A DNA stretch of 64,000 nt from an uncultured Bacteroides sp. (GCA_902168185.1 CABHOV010000040.1:124001-188000); one strand, 5' to 3'; shown: positions 45,133 to 53,911, counted from the first letter of the stretch. Numbers and translations: made by a program. Notes: a model not told the origin generated them from the sequence alone.

Positions 45133-46815
45133 TTATGCTGCAGTAGTAGTCGCTGTCTCCTGTTCTTTTAAAGCACGCCTTAGTATTTTACCAACATTGG
45201 TTTTCGGTAATTCAGTTCGAAACTCAATGTGTTTTGGCACTTTATAGTTGGTAAAGTTTTCATGAAAGAATGCTTTCAGCTCCTCTTCATTTAAACTCTG
45301 GTCCTTCTTTACTATAAAGACTTTAATCACCTCACCAGATTTAGCATCCGGTACTCCGATCGCTGCTACTTCCAGAACTTTGGGATGTCCTGCAATAACA
45401 TTTTCAATTTCATTGGGGAACACGTTAAAGCCGGATACTTTGATCATGTCCTTTTTACGATCAACGATCTTGAAATATCCATCGTTATCCATTCTTCCTA
45501 TATCTCCGGTACGAAACCATTCTCCCGGAAAGAATACACCTTCGTTATCCTTCTCCCAATACCCCGACATAACCTGTGGACCACGCGCGCAGATTTCTCC
45601 GGTTTCACCTTGCGATAACTGGTTACCGTTGTCATCAAATATAGCCACTTCCGTGCTCGGCATAGGTATACCGATGCTTCCGAGGCGATGCCCTCCATCC
45701 AGTGGATTACAGCAAAGCACCGGTGATGTTTCGCTCAATCCATACCCTTCTATCAAAGGCTTTCCGGTAACTTCCTGCCAGCGCTTTGCTACAACATCCT
45801 GAACGGCCATGCCTCCTCCTATAGCACCCTTCAGTGCATTGAAATCAAGATCCTTAAATCCGGGTGTATTGAGCAGACCATTGAACAATGTATTAACGCC
45901 TGTAATGATCGTAAACCTATATTTAGCAAGCTCCTTCACAAATCCTTTCATATCGCGCGGGTTAGTGATCATAACACTTTTAACACCGGTGCTAAACATC
46001 AGGAAACCATTTACCGTCAGCGCGAAAATATGATACATTGGTATAGCTGTGATGATCAGATCATCTCCTCCCTGCGACATATAGGGTTTGAACCATTCGG
46101 TGATCATGGAGTTGTGCGCTATAATATTTCCATGCGAAAGCTTCGCTCCTTTTGATATACCCGTAGTGCCTCCGGTATATTGTAATACTGCTATATCTTT
46201 TACACTTAGATCAGGCTTTGTGAATTTAAGCGATGCCCCTTTTTTTACTGCATCTTTAAATGGAATAACATTCGGAAGATTATATTCTGGAACCATCTTC
46301 TTAATATACTTTACAACGAAGTTTACGAGCGTTCCCTTGAATCCACCTAACATATCGCCAAGCTGCGTAACGATAATATGTTTGATTGATGTATTGGCGA
46401 GTATCTTTTCAAGATGGTTAGCAAAGTTTGCTACGATAACAATCGCGCTTACCCCGGCGTCTTTAAACTGATGCTCCATTTCTCTAGGGGTATAGAGTGG
46501 GTTTGTATTTACTACTATTAACCCGGCACGCAGTGCACCAAAAAAAGCAATCGGAAACTGAAGCAAGTTGGGCATCTGAATAGCGATGCGATCTCCTTTT
46601 TTTAATCCAAGACTCTGAAGATAGGCGGCAAAGTTTCGGGAGAGTTCATCGACCTCTTTGAAGGTCATCTCTTTTCCCATGTTTACGAAAGCAACTCTGT
46701 TGCTATACTTCGCACAACTTTTTTCAAAGAGATCAACTAACGAGGTGTAATCATACAAGTTAATTTCGTGAGGGGTGCCTTTAGGATAATGCTTGAACCA
46801 AGGGAAATCCTTCAT
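45133..46815 (-). CDS. fadD: Long-chain fatty acid-CoA ligase
   Basis: A 560-residue adenylate-forming enzyme that makes acyl-CoA from fatty acid, ATP and CoA. Motifs: phosphate loop YTGGTTGISKGAKLSHGN, GYGLSETSPVLCCNPLD, GEWFRTGDIGRMDNDGYFKI with the hinge region VDRKKDMIKVSGFNVFPNEI, and the catalytic Lys near PKTNVGKILRR. ATG 46815 (MKDFPWFKHYPKGTPHEIN) aligns with the usual FadD start; an upstream frame to 46878 would include the palindromic operator-like site. Function in fatty-acid use is established for the family; substrate range is inferred. Confidence 0.93.
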   Translation of the reverse strand: MKDFPWFKHYPKGTPHEINLYDYTSLVDLFEKSCAKYSNRVAFVNMGKEMTFKEVDELSRNFAAYLQSLGLKKGDRIAIQMPNLLQFPIAFFGALRAGLIVVNTNPLYTPREMEHQFKDAGVSAIVIVANFANHLEKILANTSIKHIIVTQLGDMLGGFKGTLVNFVVKYIKKMVPEYNLPNVIPFKDAVKKGASLKFTKPDLSVKDIAVLQYTGGTTGISKGAKLSHGNIIAHNSMITEWFKPYMSQGGDDLIITAIPMYHIFALTVNGFLMFSTGVKSVMITNPRDMKGFVKELAKYRFTIITGVNTLFNGLLNTPGFKDLDFNALKGAIGGGMAVQDVVAKRWQEVTGKPLIEGYGLSETSPVLCCNPLDGGHRLGSIGIPMPSTEVAIFDDNGNQLSQGETGEICARGPQVMSGYWEKDNEGVFFPGEWFRTGDIGRMDNDGYFKIVDRKKDMIKVSGFNVFPNEIENVIAGHPKVLEVAAIGVPDAKSGEVIKVFIVKKDQSLNEEELKAFFHENFTNYKVPKHIEFRTELPKTNVGKILRRALKEQETATTTAA

Positions 46816-46856
46816 AGTGTATACGCTCTTAAATTTCTTCTGTAAAGATTCCCAAA

Positions 46857-46872
46857 GCAAACGATTGTTTGC
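46857..46872. promoter_or_regulatory. Palindromic operator-like site upstream of fadD
   Basis: GCAAAC (46857-46862) and GTTTGC (46867-46872) form a perfect inverted repeat around GATT, 42 bases upstream of the fadD start. Its left part, GCAAACGATTG, equals the sites at 27569 and 34327. Confidence 0.5.
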
Positions 46873-46961
46873 CAGCAAATCAAATCAGATTACAAGATTT
46901 ATATAGTGGTCATGAGAACCAAAGCTTTAGAATAAAAAACAACAGCTTGTCATCAAACTCC

Positions 46962-46998
46962 ATAAAAAAATAAACCCGCCTCTCCTGGAGAAGCGGGT
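46962..46998 (-). terminator. Strong terminator after the tRNA-like RNAs
   Basis: On the minus strand ACCCGCTTCTCC pairs over 12 positions (one G-T) with GGAGAGGCGGGT, followed by TTTATTTTTTT. It lies 34 bases beyond the second tRNA-like unit and should end that transcript. Confidence 0.9.
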
Positions 46999-47032
46999 AG
47001 CTCTGAATAACTCATTAACCTAAACTGAGCTG

Positions 47033-47183
47033 CTGTAGGAGAAGGATTCGAACCTCCACGAAGCGGTTAGACGTTGACCTGATCTTGTTTCATCAAAGAA
47101 GCGAGATCAGGGTGCATTGCTTTATTCCGTTTACCTTCACCCCCGAGACCGGAGGGCATGTCTGCCAATTTCAACACCCTACA
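47033..47183 (-). ncRNA. tRNA-like RNA, unit 2 (151 nt)
   Basis: The acceptor stem is TGTAGGG / TCCTACA (one G-T), the D-type loop AAATTGGCAGA is Leu/Ser-like, and an anticodon-like arm CCCTC-CGGTCTC-GGGGG (one T-G) has G in place of U33. The T arm is GGAGG-TTCGAAT-CCTTC. Between the last two arms lie 82 nt, against up to about 24 in normal class II tRNAs. They include stems GAAG/CTTC and CGG/CCG and an inserted 8-bp hairpin (CCTGATCT / AGATCAGG). The first two stems correspond by position to GGAG/CTCC and CAG/CTG in unit 1, so both partners changed together. It cannot be a normal decoding tRNA; function unknown. Confidence 0.7.
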
Positions 47184-47211
47184 ATATGTTGTGTGATGCG
47201 TGTGTGTGTTG

Positions 47212-47231
47212 CCCCCGATAGTTATCGGAGG
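47212..47231. repeat. Hairpin between the two tRNA-like units
   Basis: CCCCCGATA pairs with TATCGGAGG (one C-A/T-G wobble position) around two central bases, 7 bases after the end of unit 1 on the minus strand. It may be a processing or partial-termination signal. Confidence 0.6.
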
Positions 47232-47237
47232 ACTTTG

Positions 47238-47355
47238 CTGTAGAGGGAGGGCTCGAACCTCCACGGAGCAGTTAGGTCGCCAAAGGCTGGACTTTATCCT
47301 GTAATCTCCACCCTCGAGACCGGAGGGCATGTCTGCCAAATTCCAACACCCTACA
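47238..47355 (-). ncRNA. tRNA-like RNA, unit 1 (118 nt)
   Basis: The acceptor stem is TGTAGGG / CTCTACA (one G-T). The D-type loop GAATTTGGCAGA and T arm GGAGG-TTCGAGC-CCTCC are tRNA-like. The anticodon-like arm CCCTC-CGGTCTC-GAGGG is perfectly paired, but loop position 33 is G, not U; positions 34-36 would read GTC. The 48-nt variable region contains GGAG/CTCC and CAG/CTG stems, with ATAAAG and CTAA flanks shared with unit 2. Twenty-five bases covering the D and anticodon-like arms are identical in both units. CCA is not encoded, as usual in this phylum. A CA-rich leader precedes it. Confidence 0.7.
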
Positions 47356-47419
47356 ATAGATGTGTGTGGGTTTTGAGTGTGAGTGTGTTTTTCAGTGCGT
47401 CTCGTTGTAAATTATGTAA

Positions 47420-47451
47420 CAAAGTAACACCTAAACTAGTACCTGAATCAA
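47420..47451 (-). promoter_or_regulatory. Candidate promoter of the tRNA-like RNAs
   Basis: On the minus strand TTG (47451-47449) and TTACTTTG (47427-47420) are 21 bases apart; the -7 box differs from TAnnTTTG at its second base. Transcription would start roughly 50-60 bases before unit 1. Confidence 0.4.
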
Positions 47452-47492
47452 TAAACGATCAGAATATTTGTATACTTTTCAATTTTATTTCA

Positions 47493-47500
47493 TATTTTTG
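47493..47500 (+). promoter_or_regulatory. Candidate -7 box of the Lrp/AsnC gene
   Basis: TATTTTTG matches TAnnTTTG and ends 26 bases before the start codon. A TTG at 47468-47470 is 22 bases upstream, slightly more than usual. Confidence 0.4.
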
Positions 47501-47526
47501 AATTAAACTTAAAACCAGATTTCAAT

Positions 47527-47991
47527 ATGGCCGAAAATTATAAAGTTGACAATGTGGATCTGAAGATTCTTGAGATTCTGATGCAGGATGCCAAGAAACC
47601 TTATACAGAAGTTGCCAAAAAAGCTTTCGTGTCGGGTGGTACAGTGCACGTACGCATGAACAAAATGGAAGAAGCCGGGATTGTTGAAAAGACTACACTT
47701 AAAGTTAACTACGCAAAACTCGGATACGACATCACCGCTTTTATCGGGATATTTTTACAGAAGAGTGCCTTGTATGACCAGGTAATGGCGAAGCTTAAGG
47801 CCATTCCCGAAATCACCAGCATCCATTACACAACCGGTAACTATAGTATGTTTACCAAAATACATTGCAAAGACACCAATCACCTGAAGCAGGTACTTCA
47901 TGATAAAATACAACAGGTTGAAGGTATTGAACGTACGGAGACGATGATCTCTCTCGAAGAAAGCCTGGACCGCAGCTTAAACTTGACCTGA
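47527..47991 (+). CDS. Lrp/AsnC-family transcriptional regulator
   Basis: A 154-residue regulator. The N-terminal winged helix begins NVDLKILEILMQDAKKPYTE, with recognition region VSGGTVHVRMNKMEEAGIVE. The C-terminal RAM (ligand and oligomer) domain spans about 65-150 (ITSIHYTTGNYSMFTKIHCK). The ligand is probably an amino acid. It is divergent from the tRNA-like RNAs and monocistronic, with a terminator after it. Whether it controls those RNAs is untested. Confidence 0.93.
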   Translation: MAENYKVDNVDLKILEILMQDAKKPYTEVAKKAFVSGGTVHVRMNKMEEAGIVEKTTLKVNYAKLGYDITAFIGIFLQKSALYDQVMAKLKAIPEITSIHYTTGNYSMFTKIHCKDTNHLKQVLHDKIQQVEGIERTETMISLEESLDRSLNLT

Positions 47992-48039
47992 ACAACGCCA
48001 ATCTTTTATAATAACTACACCCATTCGAAAGAAACTTTG

Positions 48040-48068
48040 ATCCCGGCCTTAGAAGGCTGGGATTTTTT
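48040..48068 (+). terminator. Terminator after the Lrp/AsnC gene
   Basis: ATCCCGGCCT pairs with AGGCTGGGAT (one G-T) around a TAGA loop, followed by a short T run. Confidence 0.9.
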
Positions 48069-48241
48069 ATGTCCTTGACTCCTAATTGATTGATAAATTG
48101 AGAGATCATAATTCCGCACTGTTAAATGCTTTATGAGGCGATAGAAAACTTCTATGGGGAAATAAACACGGTGGAGAACCTAAAAATCTCATTTTTGTTA
48201 TAGCTTTGTAGGTTTATAATCAGTCTAAATAGACGAATTGA

Positions 48242-49687
48242 ATGAGTAAAGATAATCAGGTATTAGAAGCGTTAACTTCCAAGGAATACGAGCACGGCTG
48301 GTCCACCAACATCGAGACCGATTCTGCTCCCAAAGGGTTGAACGAAGATATTATACGGTTCATTTCCTCCAAGAAGAATGAGCCCGAATGGTTACTTGAA
48401 TGGCGTCTGGATGCATACCGCCAGTGGACTAAAATGAAAGAGCCTACCTGGCCAAACGTTACCTACCCTCCTATCAATTACCAGGATGTTATCTATTACT
48501 CTGCACCCAAGCAGAAGATAACACCGAAGAATCTGGAAGATGTAGACCCTGAATTGATAAAGACTTTCGAAAAGCTGGGAATCTCTCTAACAGAACAAAA
48601 GAGACTTACCGGTGTAGCCGTTGATGCTGTGATTGACAGTGTTTCGGTTGCCACTACATTTAAAGAGACGCTGGGAGAACTTGGAATTATATTCTGTTCC
48701 TTCAGTGAGGCTGTGCTGAAGCACCCTGATCTTGTGAAGAAGTATATGGGATCGGTTGTCCCTGTTAACGATAATTATTTTGCAGCACTGAACTCCGCTG
48801 TATTTACAGATGGATCGTTCTGTTACATTCCGAAAGGCGTTCGTTGCCCGATGGAATTATCAACTTATTTTAGAATCAACGCTGCCAACACCGGACAGTT
48901 TGAGCGTACGCTGATCATTGCTGATGAGGGGTCTTATGTGAGTTACCTCGAAGGATGTACTGCACCGATGCGTGATGAAAATCAATTGCATGCGGCTGTG
49001 GTTGAGATCTATGCGATGAAAGATGCACAGGTAAAATACTCTACCGTGCAGAACTGGTATCCCGGTGATAAAGAAGGCAAAGGTGGTATATATAACTTCG
49101 TTACGAAACGCGGCCTTTGCTTTGGCGATGGCTCGAAGATTTCATGGACGCAAGTTGAAACGGGATCAGCCATTACCTGGAAATATCCTTCATGCATCCT
49201 GAAAGGCGATAACTCCATGGGTGAATTTTATTCTGTAGCTGTAACCAACAACTATCAGCAAGCGGATACCGGCACGAAGATGATTCACATTGGTAAGAAC
49301 ACCAAGTCACGTATTGTATCCAAAGGTATATCTGCTGGTCATTCGCAGAACAGCTACCGCGGACAGGTACATATTATGAAACGCGCAGAAGGAGCACGTA
49401 ACTTCTCTCAATGTGATTCTTTACTAATGGGCGATAAATGCGGAGCGCATACTTTCCCCTATATCGATGTTGAGAATAACTCTGCGAAGATCGAACACGA
49501 AGCAACTACATCCAAGATCGGTGAAGACCAGATTTTCTATTGCTTGCAACGTGGTATAGATGAAGAATCAGCAGTAGCATTGATTGTAAATGGTTATGCG
49601 AAAGAAGTACTCAGCCAGTTACCGATGGAGTTTGCTGTTGAAGCACAGAAACTTCTCGCATTAACCCTGGAAGGAAGCGTAGGATAA
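48242..49687 (+). CDS. sufB: Fe-S cluster assembly scaffold SufB
   Basis: A 481-residue SufB protein, core of the SufBC2D complex that builds Fe-S clusters. Signatures: [99 protein letters not shown] with the essential Cys/Glu region, and [11 protein letters not shown]. It opens the suf operon. A TAGCTTTG (48201-48208) could be its -7 box, 33 bases upstream, without a clear TTG partner. Confidence 0.97.
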   Translation: MSKDNQVLEALTSKEYEHGWSTNIETDSAPKGLNEDIIRFISSKKNEPEWLLEWRLDAYRQWTKMKEPTWPNVTYPPINYQDVIYYSAPKQKITPKNLEDVDPELIKTFEKLGISLTEQKRLTGVAVDAVIDSVSVATTFKETLGELGIIFCSFSEAVLKHPDLVKKYMGSVVPVNDNYFAALNSAVFTDGSFCYIPKGVRCPMELSTYFRINAANTGQFERTLIIADEGSYVSYLEGCTAPMRDENQLHAAVVEIYAMKDAQVKYSTVQNWYPGDKEGKGGIYNFVTKRGLCFGDGSKISWTQVETGSAITWKYPSCILKGDNSMGEFYSVAVTNNYQQADTGTKMIHIGKNTKSRIVSKGISAGHSQNSYRGQVHIMKRAEGARNFSQCDSLLMGDKCGAHTFPYIDVENNSAKIEHEATTSKIGEDQIFYCLQRGIDEESAVALIVNGYAKEVLSQLPMEFAVEAQKLLALTLEGSVG

Positions 49688-49768
49688 TAATGATTAAAGC
49701 CCCGAGTGTATATACTATACAGAGGCAAGCTTTACTCCCAAGTATAAAATATAAAGCAACGAATAGAG

Positions 49769-50524
49769 ATGTTAACAATAAAGAATCTACAAGCGAAAAT
49801 CGGTGATAAACAAATCCTGAACGGGATCAACCTGGATATAAAGCCTGGTGAAGTGCATGCTATTATGGGGCCAAACGGTTCCGGTAAGAGTACACTTGCA
49901 TCTGTACTTGCAGGTCGTGAAGAGTTTGAAGTTACCGGTGGTGAAGTTGAATTTCTTGGAAAAGATCTTCTTGAGTTAGCACCTGAAGAACGTGCACGCG
50001 AAGGTGTATTCCTCGCGTTTCAATACCCGGTGGAAATTCCAGGGGTAAGCACTATAAATTTCATGAAGACTGCTGTGAACCAGATTCGTGTTCATCGCGG
50101 ACAACAAGCTTTGGATGCTGTATCCTTTCTTGGATTGATGCGTGAAAAAATGAAGCTCGTAGAGATTGATCAATCATTATTGAATCGCTCCCTCAACGAA
50201 GGTTTCTCCGGTGGTGAAAAGAAACGCAATGAGATTTTTCAAATGGCGATGCTTGAACCAAAGCTTGCTATACTTGACGAAACCGATTCAGGCCTTGATA
50301 TCGATGCATTGAAGATCGTTTCAAACGGCGTGAACAAACTTCGTAATAAATCAAATGCTGTAATCGTGGTAACACACTATCAACGATTACTGGATTATAT
50401 AGTGCCTGATTTTGTACACGTACTTTATAAAGGAAAGATTGTAAAATCTGGTACAAAAGAACTGGCCCTCGAGCTTGAAGCAAAAGGCTATGATTGGATT
50501 AAAGATGAAGTTTCTGTAGCCTAA
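49769..50524 (+). CDS. sufC: Fe-S cluster assembly ATPase SufC
   Basis: A 251-residue ABC-type ATPase that drives the SufBC2D scaffold. Walker A is GPNGSGKST, signature is SGGEKKRNEIFQ, Walker B is LAILDETDSGLDID. Length and sequence are standard. It follows sufB by 81 bases and precedes sufD by 10. Confidence 0.97.
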   Translation: MLTIKNLQAKIGDKQILNGINLDIKPGEVHAIMGPNGSGKSTLASVLAGREEFEVTGGEVEFLGKDLLELAPEERAREGVFLAFQYPVEIPGVSTINFMKTAVNQIRVHRGQQALDAVSFLGLMREKMKLVEIDQSLLNRSLNEGFSGGEKKRNEIFQMAMLEPKLAILDETDSGLDIDALKIVSNGVNKLRNKSNAVIVVTHYQRLLDYIVPDFVHVLYKGKIVKSGTKELALELEAKGYDWIKDEVSVA

Positions 50525-50534
50525 CGCAAGTACG

Positions 50535-51842
50535 ATGAGTGTTACTGTATCTGAAAAAAATATAACCCAGGAAATTGCATCCGGAATTGAAAAAAATCTG
50601 GATGTAAATAGTTCTGATGGTGCGCTACGAAAAGAAGCGTTAGAAGCTTTTCGTACCCTTGGCCTTCCTCCCAATAAATCGGAAGAGTATAAATTCACAC
50701 CGATTACACGTGCGCTAGAGAAGAACTTTGAATTCTCTGGACAGAATGCAATTGTAAAAGAGTTTGATATCACCCCTGTAGCAATTCCGGGACTGGATGC
50801 AGATGTGTTGGTATTTTTGAATGGCGTGTTTTCAAAAACTGCGTCTTCGATCACATCAAAAAATCTGACCGTTCTTCCTATACAGGAGGCTATCGCTTCT
50901 AAAAATGAAGTAGCCCTGAAGCATCTTGGTAAGTATGCTGATTTTAAAACGGATGCTCTTGTTGCCTGGAACACCGCTGCGTTTCAAGACGGTGTATTTG
51001 TGCATGTAGCCGATAATACAATCATTGAAAAACCAGTAGTGCTATATCATATTCATGATGCAAGCGCTGGTCAGGTTATATCCCTCAACAGAAATCTGAT
51101 TGTTGTTGGCAAGAGCAGTTCAGTTACTGTGCTTGAAAAATTTGACTCAACGGGTTCGGCTAATTTCTCGAATACTGTAACGGAAGCCGTTGTTGCTGAG
51201 AACGCTGGTCTAGAATTATACTCTATCCAGAATGATAATGGACCTCGTTATCAATTCGGACTCACCCAAATTCATCAGTCAAATTTCAGTCGCGTAAATA
51301 CCTATACTTTTACGCTCAGTGGAAAACTGGTTCGTAATAACCTGCACTTTGTATTGAATGGTGAAGGAATTGAATCGCATATGTATGGACTATATTTATT
51401 GGCAAAGGATACATTGGCCGATAACCATACCGTTGTGGATCATAAGAAACCCAATTCCTTTAGCAATGAGCTCTATAAAGGGATCATGGGCGACAGCTCC
51501 AAAGGAGTTTTTAACGGAAAGATATATGTTCGTCCGGATGCCCAGAAGACAAACGCTTTTCAAGCAAACCGAAATATACTCTTAACGGATAAAGCAACCG
51601 TTAACACAAAGCCACAGCTTGAAATCTGGGCCGATGATGTTAAATGTTCTCACGGATGTACGACAGGACAATTAGATGAAGAAGCGCTCTTCTATCTCCA
51701 GACCCGCGGCATTGGCAAAGACACTGCGCTGGCCATGATGCTCTATGCATTTGCCGGCGAAGTCTTAGAGTACGTAAAGCATCCGGTGATTAAAGAATAT
51801 CTCGATAACGTAATCAGCGAAAGGTTACACAAAAATTTTTAA
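50535..51842 (+). CDS. sufD: Fe-S cluster assembly protein SufD
   Basis: A 435-residue partner of SufB in the scaffold complex. The N-terminus is variable, as usual. The C-terminal half carries the family region SNELYKGIMGDSSKGVFNGK, FQANRNILLTDKATVNTKPQ and IWADDVKCSHGCTTGQLDEE, including the cluster-related Cys/His. sufS starts 2 bases after its stop codon. Confidence 0.95.
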   Translation: MSVTVSEKNITQEIASGIEKNLDVNSSDGALRKEALEAFRTLGLPPNKSEEYKFTPITRALEKNFEFSGQNAIVKEFDITPVAIPGLDADVLVFLNGVFSKTASSITSKNLTVLPIQEAIASKNEVALKHLGKYADFKTDALVAWNTAAFQDGVFVHVADNTIIEKPVVLYHIHDASAGQVISLNRNLIVVGKSSSVTVLEKFDSTGSANFSNTVTEAVVAENAGLELYSIQNDNGPRYQFGLTQIHQSNFSRVNTYTFTLSGKLVRNNLHFVLNGEGIESHMYGLYLLAKDTLADNHTVVDHKKPNSFSNELYKGIMGDSSKGVFNGKIYVRPDAQKTNAFQANRNILLTDKATVNTKPQLEIWADDVKCSHGCTTGQLDEEALFYLQTRGIGKDTALAMMLYAFAGEVLEYVKHPVIKEYLDNVISERLHKNF

Positions 51843-51844
51843 GT

Positions 51845-53092
51845 ATGGTTTCCTCCTCTCCGGCTATAACTAATAAACTTGATATTGAGGCGATCCGAAA
51901 AGAATTTCCGATTCTGCATCAGCAAGTAAACGGACGTGATCTGGTATATTTTGATAATGCTGCCACTTCGCAGAAGCCTTTAAGCGTAATCAATGCACTG
52001 ATCGATTACTATAAAGGTTACAATGCCAACATACATCGCGGCATCCATACATTAGCGGAGAAGGCAACGAAAGCATATGAAGAAACACGCCATGCTGCGA
52101 AACGTTTCATCAATGCACAATCCGAACAGGAAATCATCTTTACACGTGGTGTTACGGAAAGTATAAATCTTGTATCGTCTTCTTATGGAAGAGCCTTTGT
52201 CAAAGAAGGTGACGAGATTATAATCTCTGGTCTGGAGCACCATTCAAATATAGTTCCATGGCAGTTTGTATGTGAAGAGAAGAAAGCTACGCTGCGGACA
52301 ATCCCGGTATCTCCGGAAGGCGAACTGGATCTTGATGCGTATCGCAAATTACTTTCATCCAAAACAAAACTTGTATCTATCAACCATGCTTCCAATAGCC
52401 TGGGTACTATAAATCCTATAAAGGAAATTATAAAACTGGCGCATGAAGTTGGAGCGGTTGTACTCGTTGATGGAGCGCAAGCCGGAGCACACATTGAAAT
52501 TGATGTCCAGGATCTGGATTGTGATTTCTATTGCCTCTCATCGCACAAGATGTATGGCCCTACCGGAACAGGTATACTATATGGCAAGAAAGAACTTCTT
52601 GAAAAGATGCCTCCTTACCATGGCGGTGGTGAAATGATCAAAGAAGTAACCTTCGAGAAAACTACGTATAACGATCTCCCCTATAAATTTGAAGCGGGCA
52701 CTCCAAACATTGCTGATGTAGTAGCCTATAAAGCTGCGTTTGATTTCATTAATGAACTTGGAAAAGAAAATATAGCCGCCCACGAACATGAGCTGCTGGT
52801 ATATGCAACCGAGCGCGTTTCGAAATTAAAATCAGTGAAGTTGATTGGCACAGCCAAACACAAGGTTGGTGTTTTATCGTTCGCAGTAGAGGGTATACAT
52901 CATTTTGATATCGGGCAAATGCTGGATGCGCGTGGAGTCGCGGTTCGTACCGGGCATCATTGCACGCAACCTCTTATGACTTGTTTCGGAATTGAAGGAA
53001 CTGTGCGGGCTTCTTTTGCAGTTTATAATACAAAACAAGAGATTGATCAGCTTGTGGAAGGACTGGAGCGGATCATTAATTTCATGAAGTAA
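51845..53092 (+). CDS. sufS: Cysteine desulfurase SufS
   Basis: A 415-residue PLP enzyme (aminotransferase class V) supplying sulfur from cysteine. The PLP-binding Lys is in SSHKMYGPTGTGILYG, with DGAQAGAHIEIDVQDLD before it. The catalytic Cys is in RTGHHCTQPLMTCFGI, which identifies the SufS (type II) form. IVPWQFVCEEKKATLRTIPV is also family-specific. sufE follows after 3 bases and would activate it. Confidence 0.96.
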   Translation: MVSSSPAITNKLDIEAIRKEFPILHQQVNGRDLVYFDNAATSQKPLSVINALIDYYKGYNANIHRGIHTLAEKATKAYEETRHAAKRFINAQSEQEIIFTRGVTESINLVSSSYGRAFVKEGDEIIISGLEHHSNIVPWQFVCEEKKATLRTIPVSPEGELDLDAYRKLLSSKTKLVSINHASNSLGTINPIKEIIKLAHEVGAVVLVDGAQAGAHIEIDVQDLDCDFYCLSSHKMYGPTGTGILYGKKELLEKMPPYHGGGEMIKEVTFEKTTYNDLPYKFEAGTPNIADVVAYKAAFDFINELGKENIAAHEHELLVYATERVSKLKSVKLIGTAKHKVGVLSFAVEGIHHFDIGQMLDARGVAVRTGHHCTQPLMTCFGIEGTVRASFAVYNTKQEIDQLVEGLERIINFMK

Positions 53093-53095
53093 CGT

Positions 53096-53530
53096 ATGAC
53101 TGTCAATCAGATTCAAGACGAGATCATTAGTGAGTTTTCCCTGCTGGATGGAGATATGGAAATGACCGTATTCTACATCATGGAGTTGGGACAAAAATTA
53201 CCGGTGATGCCGGAATCTGACAAAACAGAAGAAAATGTAGTGAAGGGCTGTCAATCTAAAGTGTGGCTGACCGGTATTGTAAAAGATGAGAAGATTTTCT
53301 TTACGGCCGATAGCAACACTGCTATAACAAAAGGTTTGGTGAGCTTGTTGGTAAGAATCTTCAATGGCCAAACTCCGGATACGATTCTGAATACAGACCT
53401 ATATTTCATGCACAAGATCGGGATGGAACGATTCATTGGGACACAACGTTCCAATGGTTTTGCGGCCATGATCAAACAAATGAAACTGTATGCGCTTGCT
53501 TTTAAAACTAAAATGGAAGTAAAGTCATGA
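53096..53530 (+). CDS. sufE: Sulfur acceptor SufE
   Basis: A 144-residue protein that takes persulfide sulfur from SufS. The acceptor Cys52 is in VVKGCQSKVWL, the family motif. It overlaps the next gene by 4 bases (ATGA), so the two are translationally coupled. Confidence 0.95.
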   Translation: MTVNQIQDEIISEFSLLDGDMEMTVFYIMELGQKLPVMPESDKTEENVVKGCQSKVWLTGIVKDEKIFFTADSNTAITKGLVSLLVRIFNGQTPDTILNTDLYFMHKIGMERFIGTQRSNGFAAMIKQMKLYALAFKTKMEVKS

Positions 53531-53874
53531 GTGAGCAAGTTGAAAACGTAAATCTGTCATCTACTTCTGTTGCCGACCTTCGGGACAAAGTGGTACAAGC
53601 TATCAAAACGGTTTACGATCCGGAAATTCCGGTAGATGTATATGAGTTGGGCCTCATTTATGAAATCAATGTTTATCCGGTTAACAATGTATACGTCCAA
53701 ATGACGCTTACCTCACCCTCCTGCCCTTCTGCAGAGGTAATACCGGGTGAAGTGGAACAAAAAATTAAAGCCATCGAAGGTATCAATGATGTTAAAGTTG
53801 AAATTACCTTTGATCCTCCCTATACGCAGGACATGATGAGTGAAGCTGCGAAACTTGAACTAGGATTTCTATAA
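53527..53874 (+). CDS. sufT: SufT-like (MIP18/DUF59) Fe-S assembly factor
   Basis: A 115-residue MIP18-family protein. Seen: VVQAIKTVYDPEIPVDVYEL, GLIYEINV and the Cys loop LTSPSCPSAEVIPGEVEQKI, then VEITFDPPYTQDMMSEAAKL. SufT proteins help transfer or mature clusters. The overlap with sufE and its place in the operon support that role. Confidence 0.92.
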   Translation: MSEQVENVNLSSTSVADLRDKVVQAIKTVYDPEIPVDVYELGLIYEINVYPVNNVYVQMTLTSPSCPSAEVIPGEVEQKIKAIEGINDVKVEITFDPPYTQDMMSEAAKLELGFL

Positions 53875-53911
53875 TTTGTTATACTATCAGATTTAACTGT
53901 CAATAAAAACT

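Noticed and set aside
47067-47339. A 90-codon frame covering both tRNA-like units, with the phrase ADMPSGL twice
   Set aside because: The repeat in the translation comes from the identical RNA core; the frame crosses structured RNA elements and the CA-rich linker. It is not a believable protein.
47033-47355. Reading the tRNA-like units as tmRNA or its fragments
   Set aside because: They are too short, have a paired anticodon-like arm and D-type loop, and show no tag reading frame.
47238-47355. Calling unit 1 a normal tRNA-Asp by its GTC loop triplet
   Set aside because: U33 is missing, and the body is class II-like with a 48-nt variable region; tRNA-Asp is class I.
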